A program made the translations under genes and the position numbers. A stretch of 64,000 nt of DNA. Origin: Bacillota bacterium (GTDB taxonomy: Bacteria; Bacillota; Clostridia; Acetivibrionales; DSM-27016). The stretch covers positions 496,001 through 560,000 of the forward strand of contig JAEWDM010000022.1 in NCBI GenBank assembly GCA_023390115.1, given 5' to 3'. This document shows positions 1 through 7,173 of this stretch, in pieces; within the stretch, counting starts at the first letter, position 1; each line of letters begins with the position of its first letter. The notes beneath the pieces were generated by a model. It was not told the origin of the DNA and made no database searches. It worked only from the letters and a program-made list of their open reading frames with translations.

Positions 1-2851
1 CATCCATAATGGCATGGCTATACTCATCATTGGACTGATTGACAAGGGATGCTGCTTGGATTGCTGCCTTGGTTTCTTCGCTGTTATCTCCGCTTTGTAC
101 TGCCTCCACTACCATAGAAGCAATCTCACCCTGAGTATAATAATCTTTCAGGGGCTTGCAGTCCGCAATTTCGGATAGCGGTACACGCTCCGTAATTTTC
201 AGGCTGTTCAGGTTTTTAAGTTGGGCAATCTCACCGATTTCCACTGTGCGGCCGTCATGCAGGAATTTGACAATCTCAAATACCCGGTCATGGTAGTAAA
301 TACGGTCACCTTCCATAAACGGCAGGGGCATTGCTTCTTCGGAATTTCCGTCAATCACGCTGTCATTGTTATCATCCGTACTGTCCTCGTAGCTGTCTTG
401 TGAGGCGGGAGCCATATCGAAAAGCGTAAGCTGCCTGTCGGGGATTGCCTGTATCGGCTCTGCCGGGGCAGGAACATAAGCGGTTCTGTCCTCGGCTTCC
501 ATCTCGGCTTTATCTTCCTCGGTCAAATACCGGTCTTGCTGAATCAAGTCAGAGATACCGCTTTCTACCTGATTCCATGACAGAGCCTCATGCAGTTCCA
601 GTGTGCCGGACCGGTAATCAATCGCCAAACCTTTCGGAGTGGACTCTAAATGCCACTGTTCTCCGTTATCCAAACTACGGGAACTGGTATAGTGATCGTA
701 TTCCTTTCTGATGAAAGCAACACGGTCTTTTTTAGCAGGCATGGAGCGCATAGCGTGATATATCCGCTGTCTGCCGCCCTGTGTGCCGCTGCCGTGCTGA
801 AGGTATTCGTCAATAATCCGCTGTCTGTCCTGTTCGGATACATCGGAGGGAACAGCAGTTTCTTCCGGCTCCGGTTCGTCCCTATCGGATACGCCCTGCA
901 TCTCGTCCATTTCATCGGGTATGGAGAAATCGTCAATCATGCTATCGGCGGAACTGTACGGATAGGCGCCCATCAGAATCAGGTGGTCTATGCGGTCTGT
1001 AAGTGACCCATAGCTGGCAAAAAACTGCTGTCCCTCTGTTTCAAAGGTTAAACCCTCGCTGTCGGCAAAGATATGAAGATAATCACCGGTTTTTGTGACA
1101 TATTCCGTATCCAGCTTACCGTAAAAGGCTTTCAGGATTTTTGCTTTCGTGGTCTGCTTATGACCGCCCTCAAAGAATTTATAGAGTTCCGATACCCACT
1201 CCCGTGTATCGGGGGTAATATCGTCGGCGCACAGCACCACATCAATGAGGTCGGAGATTTCGTCCTCGTCGAGCGTTGATGCAGAGGAAGTGGTTTGAAT
1301 ATCCGTGGGCTGCACGTTTAGATCAGGCACCGGCGTAATGGGCGTATCTACGCTGGCAGCTTTCTGCTCAACCCCTGCCATTTGTTTTTCGTAGCGTTCA
1401 ATGTCCTGCGCTGTCAGCCAATTCGGTTTTTCAGGTACGGCATTGTAAAGCTCCCACATCTTGGCGATTTGGTTTTTTATGTTTCCCGCCCATAAATGCT
1501 TTTCATGTCCTTGCCCTGCGCCTAAGAAATATTCACAATCAGATTGCAGGCGGCTCAATAGCTGATACGAAAAAGATGTGTCTTGTTCCGTTGGCTCTGC
1601 CGCTTTTTCCTTCTCAAGGGAAATTTCCTGTACTGTTTTGGGTGGAACAACAAAAAAGCCGCCCACAGACGGCTGTTTACCATCTGTGGGCGGCTCTGTG
1701 GTTTGTGTTATCGGGGCTTCTGTATCAGTTCGCTGATTACGATTTCCTCCGCTGTCAAGGTTATCATGCTCATGTGACCGGCTCTCTCCAGCGTATCCTC
1801 GGTGTCCGGCATCGGCTGGGCGGTGAGAAGCTCCTGTATCAGCCGTTCTTTGCGGCTCTCGGCTTCCTCGTCCACTTTCAAAATCATCTCGTTGATTTTG
1901 CCCTGTGCCACCAGCTCGGACAGGCGGTGCGGGTGGTTCTCCAGCATGTAGTTCTTCCACAGGCTCCCGAATCTGCCCACCGGTGTCCGGTCGGTTTCCT
2001 CGTTCTGCGAGATTTGCAGGTTGGGGTACAGTAGCCCGTTCTCGCCCTGCCGATAAGTGAGGTTCATTAACGGTTCGGTTCTCATAAATTTGGCTCCTTT
2101 CGATTTTGATTTGCTGAATCTCCTGATGGATTTCTTTCAGGATGGGTCTGGCAAGGGACACAGTACAGCTCCCCATTGCCATAAAAAGCTCCAAGCTGTT
2201 AAAGTGGCTGATATTTTCAAATGCAGTCTGCTCAAATAGCTCTGCGGAAAGCCCGCATTTCTGAAATACCGTGTAGGCAACGCTGTCTGTGACAAGCTCC
2301 GTAAACTCCGCTTTTACCGCTTCAATAGGCGCGCCGTAAAGCATACTGCTTTCATCCCGCACTTTGAAGTTTTCCATGTACTTCGGTAAGACCTGACGCA
2401 CTCTCTGCTGTACCAGCTTATACAGGCATAGCTCTATGCTGGAGGTAGGGGTATGGTACTTTTCGTGGAATTTAGCCATCAGGCTGGGCTTATACTGATC
2501 ATCCATCTCCCACAAGTAGTTTAACACTTTTTTGAAGCTCTGTGCATCCCCGTTGGTGTCCATGAAATCAAACAGGTGCTTTAGGCTGGCGGTGGGATTT
2601 ACCATATCAATCACGGCAATGCCCTTTGCACCCCGGTTGATGCTCCGGTTAATCCGCTTGTCATGCCACTCGTCATAAGTGGCAAGCTGGGTAGCATCGG
2701 GGCGCTGGGCGTAAATCAGCACTGCATTGTCAAAAGAGCGCTTATAATACCTCGCCACGCAGGACAGCAAACCTTTCCACTCCGCAGGGTCTTTCGTGTA
2801 TTCCTGCACCGACTTATGATATAATTCGGCAAGAATGGTTACTTTGCTCAA
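1..2851 (-). CDS. Large polyvalent ICE protein (helicase/methylase family), 3' end outside the window
   Basis: An open frame of about 950 codons runs from 2851 to the left edge without a stop, so the protein is partial at its C terminus. The start is TTG: a strong AAGGAGG lies just upstream, and the TTG shares two bases with the TGA stop of the ParB-like gene (ACTTGAGC). Residues about 25-90 carry the N-terminal block common in this ICE family (LIYAQRPDATQLATYDEW, then NRGAKGIAVID). Residues about 256-390 are a Pro/Gly/Arg-rich, probably disordered linker. Around residue 415 comes LSRLQSDCEYFLGAG with HEKHLWAG, which I recognise as a large-polyvalent-protein-associated (LPD11-type) domain. 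Relatives go on to SNF2 helicase and N6-methylase domains; here that is inference because the region is off the edge. It probably acts in element maintenance or antirestriction during transfer. The linker also encodes TnpV in another frame. Confidence 0.85.
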   Translation of the reverse strand, partial: MSKVTILAELYHKSVQEYTKDPAEWKGLLSCVARYYKRSFDNAVLIYAQRPDATQLATYDEWHDKRINRSINRGAKGIAVIDMVNPTASLKHLFDFMDTNGDAQSFKKVLNYLWEMDDQYKPSLMAKFHEKYHTPTSSIELCLYKLVQQRVRQVLPKYMENFKVRDESSMLYGAPIEAVKAEFTELVTDSVAYTVFQKCGLSAELFEQTAFENISHFNSLELFMAMGSCTVSLARPILKEIHQEIQQIKIERSQIYENRTVNEPHLSAGRERATVPQPANLAERGNRPDTGGQIREPVEELHAGEPPAPPVRAGGTGQNQRDDFESGRGSREPQRTADTGASHRPADAGHRGYAGESRSHEHDNLDSGGNRNQRTDTEAPITQTTEPPTDGKQPSVGGFFVVPPKTVQEISLEKEKAAEPTEQDTSFSYQLLSRLQSDCEYFLGAGQGHEKHLWAGNIKNQIAKMWELYNAVPEKPNWLTAQDIERYEKQMAGVEQKAASVDTPITPVPDLNVQPTDIQTTSSASTLDEDEISDLIDVVLCADDITPDTREWVSELYKFFEGGHKQTTKAKILKAFYGKLDTEYVTKTGDYLHIFADSEGLTFETEGQQFFASYGSLTDRIDHLILMGAYPYSSADSMIDDFSIPDEMDEMQGVSDRDEPEPEETAVPSDVSEQDRQRIIDEYLQHGSGTQGGRQRIYHAMRSMPAKKDRVAFIRKEYDHYTSSRSLDNGEQWHLESTPKGLAIDYRSGTLELHEALSWNQVESGISDLIQQDRYLTEEDKAEMEAEDRTAYVPAPAEPIQAIPDRQLTLFDMAPASQDSYEDSTDDNNDSVIDGNSEEAMPLPFMEGDRIYYHDRVFEIVKFLHDGRTVEIGEIAQLKNLNSLKITERVPLSEIADCKPLKDYYTQGEIASMVVEAVQSGDNSEETKAAIQAASLVNQSNDEYSHAIMD
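1652..1694 (-). terminator. Rho-independent terminator after tnpV
   Basis: A perfect 11-bp stem (GCCGCCCACAG at 1658-1668 pairing with 1684-1694) is followed on the minus strand by six T residues (1652-1657). It sits just after the tnpV stop but inside the reading frame of the large ICE protein, where it encodes the residues around PSVGGFF. It could cut short or attenuate the long transcript. Confidence 0.75.
1708..2085 (-). CDS. tnpV: TnpV-family transposon protein, nested inside the large ICE gene
   Basis: A 125-residue protein with the typical TnpV layout: MNLTYRQGENGLLYPNL near the start, GRFGSLWKNYMLENHPHRL in the middle and MITLTAEEIVISELI at the end. TnpV was named in Tn4451-type elements and is common in clostridial ICEs; its biochemical role is not known. 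The ATG at 2085 has an AAAGGAG site 8 bases upstream. An in-frame ATG at 2067 is the alternative. The whole gene lies inside the linker of the large ICE protein, on the same strand in another frame, and both frames are free of stops across it. A strong terminator hairpin follows its stop. The family match and the good ribosome site make it a likely real gene rather than a shadow. Confidence 0.75.
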   Translation of the reverse strand: MRTEPLMNLTYRQGENGLLYPNLQISQNEETDRTPVGRFGSLWKNYMLENHPHRLSELVAQGKINEMILKVDEEAESRKERLIQELLTAQPMPDTEDTLERAGHMSMITLTAEEIVISELIQKPR

Positions 2852-3867
2852 GTCATCACCACCTCCTTGTTCTGATTTTCAAAGTACAGGGCCAACGCCT
2901 TATCAATGGTTTCCTCAATTTCCTTTTGGGTCTGCTGTGGAGTAAAATATTTGGAAATCACAGCAGGCTTGATTTTGACAGGCTGCGGCTTACTGCTTTT
3001 GGGTTTTCGGGTTTTCTCGCCAGAGAGGATTTGCACAATAGCGGTATCGGTCAGTTTTCCGGTTTCGTAATAACTATGGAACAACTCCGCCTTTTTCATG
3101 TCCACCTTGTAGTTGTCGGATTCCATGAGGTCGGCAATCTGCTGTTGCTTTGCTGTATCCGCTACAAAGGAAAGGTCATAGGCAGCCAAGAAAGCAATTT
3201 CTTCGGTATCAACCCGTGAAATGAGAGGGTCAATTAAGTTGGAAATACGAATATATCGTGCAACCTTATCTTTTGAAAGGCCATATTCCGCACCAACTTT
3301 TGTAAGACTTTTGGACTTGTTCTCAACTTGCGAACAAGTTTCAGAATCCTCGTTACTATGCGGGTTTAAGAGCATTTCAATCTCCGCTAAAAGATCATTT
3401 CGTTTACCCTGACACTTCATGGCTTCATAGTGCTGGGCAAGGCAGTAGGCACGTTCCGAATGGCTCATATCGGAGAAAGAACGCTGGCGAAGATTGGTTT
3501 CCGTCACGATTAAAATGGCGTCCTCATGGGTCAGGTTTTCACGGATGATAACAGGACCTTTTGTAAACCCGGCAAGCTGGGCGGCGTTTTTACGGTTGTG
3601 TCCGCTGAGAATGATATACCGCCCGTCATCGGTGTGCCAAAGGATAATGGGGAGCAGGATACCAAACTGTCGAATGCTCTCCACCATGTCATCAAGCTGC
3701 TGACCTTCATAGAGCTTAAACCTGTGGTTCGGAAAGGACTCCATCTGTGAAAAGTCCATTTCCAAGATACCGCCCTGCACAGGAGCAGGGGCGGTATCTT
3801 GAGGCGTGTCGATACTTAGCATTTCTTGAAAATCCACAAAACGGGCTTTCGGTTTTGGTGTAGCCAT
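2848..3867 (-). CDS. ParB-like partition / nucleoid-associated protein
   Basis: 339 residues. The N-terminal ParB/Srx fold is clear: LYEGQQLDDMVESIRQFG, then PIILW, then ILSGHNRKNAAQLAG (about residues 50-105), with TETNLRQRSFSDMSHSERA following. A helix-turn-helix (LTKVGAEYGLSKDKVARYI, about residues 190-208) would bind a centromere-like site. The C terminus is Lys/Pro-rich and ends in a short helix. The start ATG is 2 bases beyond the ParA stop and its own stop overlaps the TTG of the next gene, so the three genes are translationally coupled. It should act with the ParA neighbour to stabilise the excised circular form of the element. The exact ParB subfamily is not resolved. Confidence 0.9.
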   Translation of the reverse strand: MATPKPKARFVDFQEMLSIDTPQDTAPAPVQGGILEMDFSQMESFPNHRFKLYEGQQLDDMVESIRQFGILLPIILWHTDDGRYIILSGHNRKNAAQLAGFTKGPVIIRENLTHEDAILIVTETNLRQRSFSDMSHSERAYCLAQHYEAMKCQGKRNDLLAEIEMLLNPHSNEDSETCSQVENKSKSLTKVGAEYGLSKDKVARYIRISNLIDPLISRVDTEEIAFLAAYDLSFVADTAKQQQIADLMESDNYKVDMKKAELFHSYYETGKLTDTAIVQILSGEKTRKPKSSKPQPVKIKPAVISKYFTPQQTQKEIEETIDKALALYFENQNKEVVMT

Positions 3868-3869
3868 GG

Positions 3870-4682
3870 TTATGCGCTCCTTTCCGCAGTTTTGCTCTGC
3901 TCCTTGGACAGAAGTTCGTCCACGAATTGCTCATAGGCGATTGCCGCAGGATTTTCCGGCAGGAATTCGCAGATGGTCTGATGGTACAACACGGCTTCCG
4001 CCACCTTAATGGAACGGGGGATGCGGGTTTTGAAAATAGGAACCTTATCAGCGAAGCCCTGCTGAATCATATCGTTTACCTGTGCTGAAAGAATGGTATT
4101 AGCGGAATCCATGGTAATCAAAATTCCCTCAATACGCAGGCGGTGGTTGCTGTTTTTCTGAATGAGCTGATAATGTTTCAGTAATTCCGCAAGCCCCTGC
4201 GCAGACAGAAGTTCCGCCTGTGTCGGAATGATAAGGCTGTCGGCACACATCATCACGTTAATCATAGGCGTACCCATTTGCGGCATACAGTCAATGATGA
4301 TATACTCATAGCTGTCCTTAATGGTATCAACGTATCGTGTCAGAATGTGTTCACGGAAATCCACATTGCAGAGATTTCGCTCAAGGGTAAAAAGCTGAGT
4401 GTTGGAGGGAATCAGGTCAACCCCACACTTGGTTTTGAATATGTAGCTGTCAGGCGGGGGCAATGGCTCGTCCTCAACCAGCCTGCGTATCAGGGTGTTA
4501 ATTGTTACCTCCAGTTTATTGGTGTTTTTCACACCGGAAATGATGCTTGAGTGTCCCTGACCGTCAAAGTCAATCAGGGCGGTACGGTGTCCTCTCTTGG
4601 ACAGGAGATAGGCAAGCGTGGTTGCCGTGGCTGTTTTGCCCACGCCGCCCTTTTCATTGATAGTTGCAATGATTTTTGCCAT
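3870..4682 (-). CDS. parA: ParA-family partition ATPase
   Basis: 270 residues of the ParA/Soj family. The deviant Walker A (INEKGGVGKTATATTLA) with its signature lysine opens the protein, followed by LIDFDGQGHSS (switch I region) and YIIIDCMPQMGTPM (Walker B). The ATG at 4682 has AAAGGAG 7 bases upstream. ParA ATPases move DNA cargo over the nucleoid together with a ParB partner, and here the ParB-like gene follows directly. Upstream are tandem GGGTAAAT repeats that may be the partition site or operator. On an integrated element the pair probably serves the excised circle or copy maintenance during transfer. Confidence 0.93.
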   Translation of the reverse strand: MAKIIATINEKGGVGKTATATTLAYLLSKRGHRTALIDFDGQGHSSIISGVKNTNKLEVTINTLIRRLVEDEPLPPPDSYIFKTKCGVDLIPSNTQLFTLERNLCNVDFREHILTRYVDTIKDSYEYIIIDCMPQMGTPMINVMMCADSLIIPTQAELLSAQGLAELLKHYQLIQKNSNHRLRIEGILITMDSANTILSAQVNDMIQQGFADKVPIFKTRIPRSIKVAEAVLYHQTICEFLPENPAAIAYEQFVDELLSKEQSKTAERSA

Positions 4683-4710
4683 CGGTGTACTCCTTTCTGG
4701 ATAAAATAGG

Positions 4711-4743
4711 GTTTGGGTAAATGGGTAATGGGTAAATAGGGTA
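4711..4743. repeat. Tandem GGGTAAAT-type iterons upstream of parA
   Basis: GGGTAAAT (4715-4722), GGGTAAT (4723-4729) and GGGTAAAT (4730-4737) follow one another, flanked by GGGTTT and AGGGTA. The array lies between the parA start and the terminator to its right. Iterated sites at this place are often the ParB/ParA operator or centromere; that role is inferred from position only. Confidence 0.55.
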
Positions 4744-4805
4744 CAAAAAAATAGGACTTAATCGGTAAAACCCCTCAATTCGAGGTTTTCTGATTAAGTC
4801 CTATT
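4744..4805 (-). terminator. Strong intrinsic terminator at the recombinase stump
   Basis: AATAGGACTTAATC (4750-4763) is the exact reverse complement of 4792-4805, with an inner AAAACC/GGTTTT pairing. On the minus strand the stem is followed by a run of T (4745-4750). It would stop leftward transcripts before parA. The last codons of the recombinase stump lie inside it. Confidence 0.8.
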
Positions 4806-4981
4806 TTATCGCTATCATCCACATAGACCTCTGTAAGCTCCCAAAAAGGATTGCGTTCTATGTAATCACGAAAATATTTTTTCTGACTCTCCAGCGAATT
4901 AACTTGGTCATCCTTGTCCGTAGACACCCGGCAGTAGGCAGCAACTCGCTGCGGCTTATCGGAATATGGAATCAAACTCAT
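4775..4981 (-). pseudogene. Serine recombinase stump (resolvase N-terminal fragment)
   Basis: The frame encodes the start of a large serine recombinase: MSLIPYSDKPQRVAAYCR, then VSTDKDDQVNSLESQ with the nucleophile serine of the RVST motif, then WELTEVYVDD. It ends after about 68 residues, where a complete enzyme has 500 or more. The tail (KIGLNQKTSN) is encoded by the arm of the terminator, so a deletion appears to have joined the catalytic N terminus directly to the terminator. The ATG at 4981 has GGAGGGC before it; an upstream start at 5008 is possible. It cannot recombine DNA in this form. It is likely a relic of the ICE's own integrase end. Confidence 0.8.
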
Positions 4982-5073
4982 GCCCTCCTCTCTGATTAAA
5001 TTTATCAACCACCTTTATTTTAGGAAATTTATCTTTCTGCGTCTATAAGTGTTGCACTTTTATTTTCGTAAAT

Positions 5074-5265
5074 TCAATTTTTTATGCTCTGCTTTTGTAA
5101 TTCTTCCACACATCGGTCAAATTGCCACTGTGTCAGGAGATTCTTATCCAACAGCGACAAAAGCAGCGCAGTTTGATAATTTTGCAGAAAAGCTTGTGGA
5201 TCGGATACCTTATCCGGTTGCTTGTCATCCGCCACTTCCATAAGCATAAAACACTTTTTCGCCAT
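5074..5265 (-). CDS. Small conserved ICE protein upstream of the recombinase stump
   Basis: 63 residues, starting MAKKCFMLMEVADDKQPDKV and ending in a short amphipathic segment (LLTQWQFDRCVEEL) of the SHOCT-like kind. AAAGGAG lies about 10 bases before the ATG. Small proteins of this form usually precede serine recombinases in clostridial ICEs, which fits the stump 90 bases downstream. The function is unknown. Confidence 0.55.
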   Translation of the reverse strand: MAKKCFMLMEVADDKQPDKVSDPQAFLQNYQTALLLSLLDKNLLTQWQFDRCVEELQKQSIKN

Positions 5266-5300
5266 TGGACAGATCTCCTTTCAACTGATTTTGGGGCAGA

Positions 5301-5331
5301 AAAAATACCAGACGAATTTCTCGTCTGGTAT
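5301..5331 (-). terminator. Hairpin terminator
   Basis: ATACCAGACGA (5305-5315) pairs perfectly with TCGTCTGGTAT (5321-5331) around a 5-base loop. On the minus strand a T run follows (5301-5305), so it would stop leftward transcription coming from the defence cluster. Confidence 0.7.
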
Positions 5332-5732
5332 CATTTTATGTGATACTGGTTGTACGGTATGAGATGTTCTTTAACATTTCAATTGTATGGATAATGAAAG
5401 CATACAAACACCAACTACTCAACATGGAACGAGCCAATCAGATTGATGTCTGGTCTGTGTATGGCTGTTTTCCCGTTCGCGGGAATTGGTCGACGATGGT
5501 TTTAAGGAGCATTATCCGTGCAAGGAAATATATCCACAGCATTTCTATGAATTTATCCGTTTGGGGAAATAAGTCAACATATAGCACAGATTCAAATCCT
5601 GTCATTTTTGGTGGTGTTAGTATCATCTATTGATAAAATGCACAGCACACCCCTTCACCCAAAGTCCTTTGAAATCGTCAAATTTGAACACCCTCTTGAC
5701 AAATCGTTAAAAGACAGCCTATTAAATGTACT
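5332..5732. other. Gene-free junction between ICE core and defence cluster
   Basis: About 400 bases with no convincing gene. Short frames on both strands match nothing I recognise. One perfect 16-base palindrome (TTCCCGTTCGCGGGAA, about 5468-5483) is present. The stretch may be a decayed transposase or a recombination scar. I see no clear terminator directly after the membrane protein gene. Confidence 0.4.
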
Positions 5733-6563
5733 TCACATCTCGCTTGTAAAGACCGCTCTTAACGCTTCATTTTCAATAGGCAGGTAGCGACCATCCACAA
5801 CCAGAGTGCGTCCCAAAATTGCGGAAAGCGATGCAGACTTCTCTTCCAGCAAGTTCGGGGTGCTTTCGAGTATTCTGTTAATACTATTTACAAATTGCGG
5901 TGTGCTGAGTTTTTCTATAACCTCTTTGCCTTCTATGTATTCTGGAGAAGCCATATCGTCTTTTACAATACGACTATGAGCCAACTTCATTATCTTTGTC
6001 GCAACGACTGCGGAAAGTATAAAAATATCAAGTAGTTCTCGCTGTGCCTCCTCGTTGGTCATATCATTTACATAGTTTTCATAGGCATCATTAAGCTCTT
6101 GGGAAAACAAACCCGGAACAGACCCGCTTGTAGCAGCAAGTTTGGTGGTGCAAACATGAAGCTTTTTCTTAATCGGCATGTTTTTCTTCCTCGATATTCC
6201 TTGCCACGTCTTTTTTATACTTGGAGCAACCTTTGCTTGCCACCAATTCTTTACACGGGGAGCGGCAGCGGCGACCAGTGCAATAATGGCTGCGGCTGCG
6301 CCTATTATTGCGGCCATTTCCCGCTGTTCCTCGGTAAGTTCTACCGCCTCACTTGACTCTTCGTAGTCGTAGGGAGAATCGTAGCTATAATCATACTCGC
6401 TTTCTTCAACCTTAACCCATTCGGTCTGACCATCAACCTGATTATTGGCGTCAGATAATTGAGTCCCACGATAGGCACCCGGTGTTTTCTTAGACGGAGC
6501 AAGATGGGTACCTTCTTTGATTATAGGTCTGTACAAGTCCTCGCCTTGTTTTGAATTGCTCAT
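5733..6563 (-). CDS. Single-pass membrane protein of unknown function, last gene of the defence cluster
   Basis: 276 residues, family not recognised. The first 80 residues are polar, with an acidic Tyr-rich patch (EYDYSYDSPYDYEESS, about 57-72). One strongly hydrophobic Ala/Ile helix follows (AAIIGAAAAIIALVAAAA, about 84-101). A basic segment (KVAPSIKKTWQGISRKKN) comes next, and then a mostly helical domain to the end. There is no signal peptide, so the N terminus is probably inside and the protein is membrane-anchored. The start lies 33 bases after the exonuclease stop, as in an operon. Membrane partners are common effectors or anchors in defence systems, but nothing here proves that role. 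Confidence 0.65.
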   Translation of the reverse strand: MSNSKQGEDLYRPIIKEGTHLAPSKKTPGAYRGTQLSDANNQVDGQTEWVKVEESEYDYSYDSPYDYEESSEAVELTEEQREMAAIIGAAAAIIALVAAAAPRVKNWWQAKVAPSIKKTWQGISRKKNMPIKKKLHVCTTKLAATSGSVPGLFSQELNDAYENYVNDMTNEEAQRELLDIFILSAVVATKIMKLAHSRIVKDDMASPEYIEGKEVIEKLSTPQFVNSINRILESTPNLLEEKSASLSAILGRTLVVDGRYLPIENEALRAVFTSEM

Positions 6564-6596
6564 AGCCTATCTCCTCGTAAAAGATTCAGTCATCAA

Positions 6597-7157
6597 TCAT
6601 CCGATTCTCGCCAAGGCGTACTTGCCGAGTCCGTGGTTCAAAAGCCGCATGATTTCCAGTTCGTCTATTGCGTCGGTCAGGGCATTATGCATTTCACAAT
6701 ACACTAAGTCTTCGCTCAGCATTTTGTAGACGCTCTCTACGCCGTACCCGCGCTTCAATCTTCCGGTGCCGTAGCACTCGGTGTAACTCGGTATTTTAGG
6801 GTTGTGCTGCCTGTACGCCGCAACCTTCATGATGTCGTGCCAAGCGAGATGAGATAATTCCGGCAGATGACGATAGTCGAACGCCGCATTGTAAGCAAAC
6901 ATTGTCTCGACCTCGTGTTCGGCAAGAAATCGCCGCAGTTCGGTCATTGCCTTTTCCCTCGAACACTCAAGGTCGGGCTTGATGCCGTTGGCGTATAAGG
7001 CGCAGGTGTACATGCCACCGTGATTTTTGAATGGGGTGAGTATATAATATCGCTTGTCCACCAACTCGAAAGTCTCCGAGTCGGCAATGACAATGCCGAT
7101 AGACATAACCGCATCGCCCCATGTTGTTTCCGTGTCAATAACGGCAAATCGGCTCAT
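6597..7157 (-). CDS. DEDDh-type 3'-5' exonuclease (DnaQ / RNase T superfamily)
   Basis: About 186 residues. The DEDDh motifs are visible: FAVIDTETTWG at the start (ExoI, Asp and Glu), MFAYNAAFDYRHL (ExoII), and HNALTDAIDELEIMRLL near the end (ExoIII, His and Asp). These enzymes use two metal ions to remove nucleotides from 3' ends. I placed the start at the ATG preceded by GGAGG (7157). An ATG at 7169 is nearly as good, and longer frames would run into the preceding gene. It begins a few bases after the DUF262 gene stop and so is probably co-translated. Whether it degrades DNA, RNA or a nucleotide second messenger cannot be told from the sequence. Confidence 0.85.
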   Translation of the reverse strand: MSRFAVIDTETTWGDAVMSIGIVIADSETFELVDKRYYILTPFKNHGGMYTCALYANGIKPDLECSREKAMTELRRFLAEHEVETMFAYNAAFDYRHLPELSHLAWHDIMKVAAYRQHNPKIPSYTECYGTGRLKRGYGVESVYKMLSEDLVYCEMHNALTDAIDELEIMRLLNHGLGKYALARIG

Positions 7158-7173
7158 GGGTTCCTCCATGGCG

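Noticed and set aside
3716..3934. Leftward 72-codon frame across the parA/parB joint
   Set aside because: It is a shadow of the two par genes in another frame.
5340..5633. Rightward frame of 97 codons, and a leftward frame at 5438-5626 with faint transposase-like look
   Set aside because: No ribosome site, no motif I can name, and stops in neighbouring frames; similarity to transposase N termini was too vague to support.
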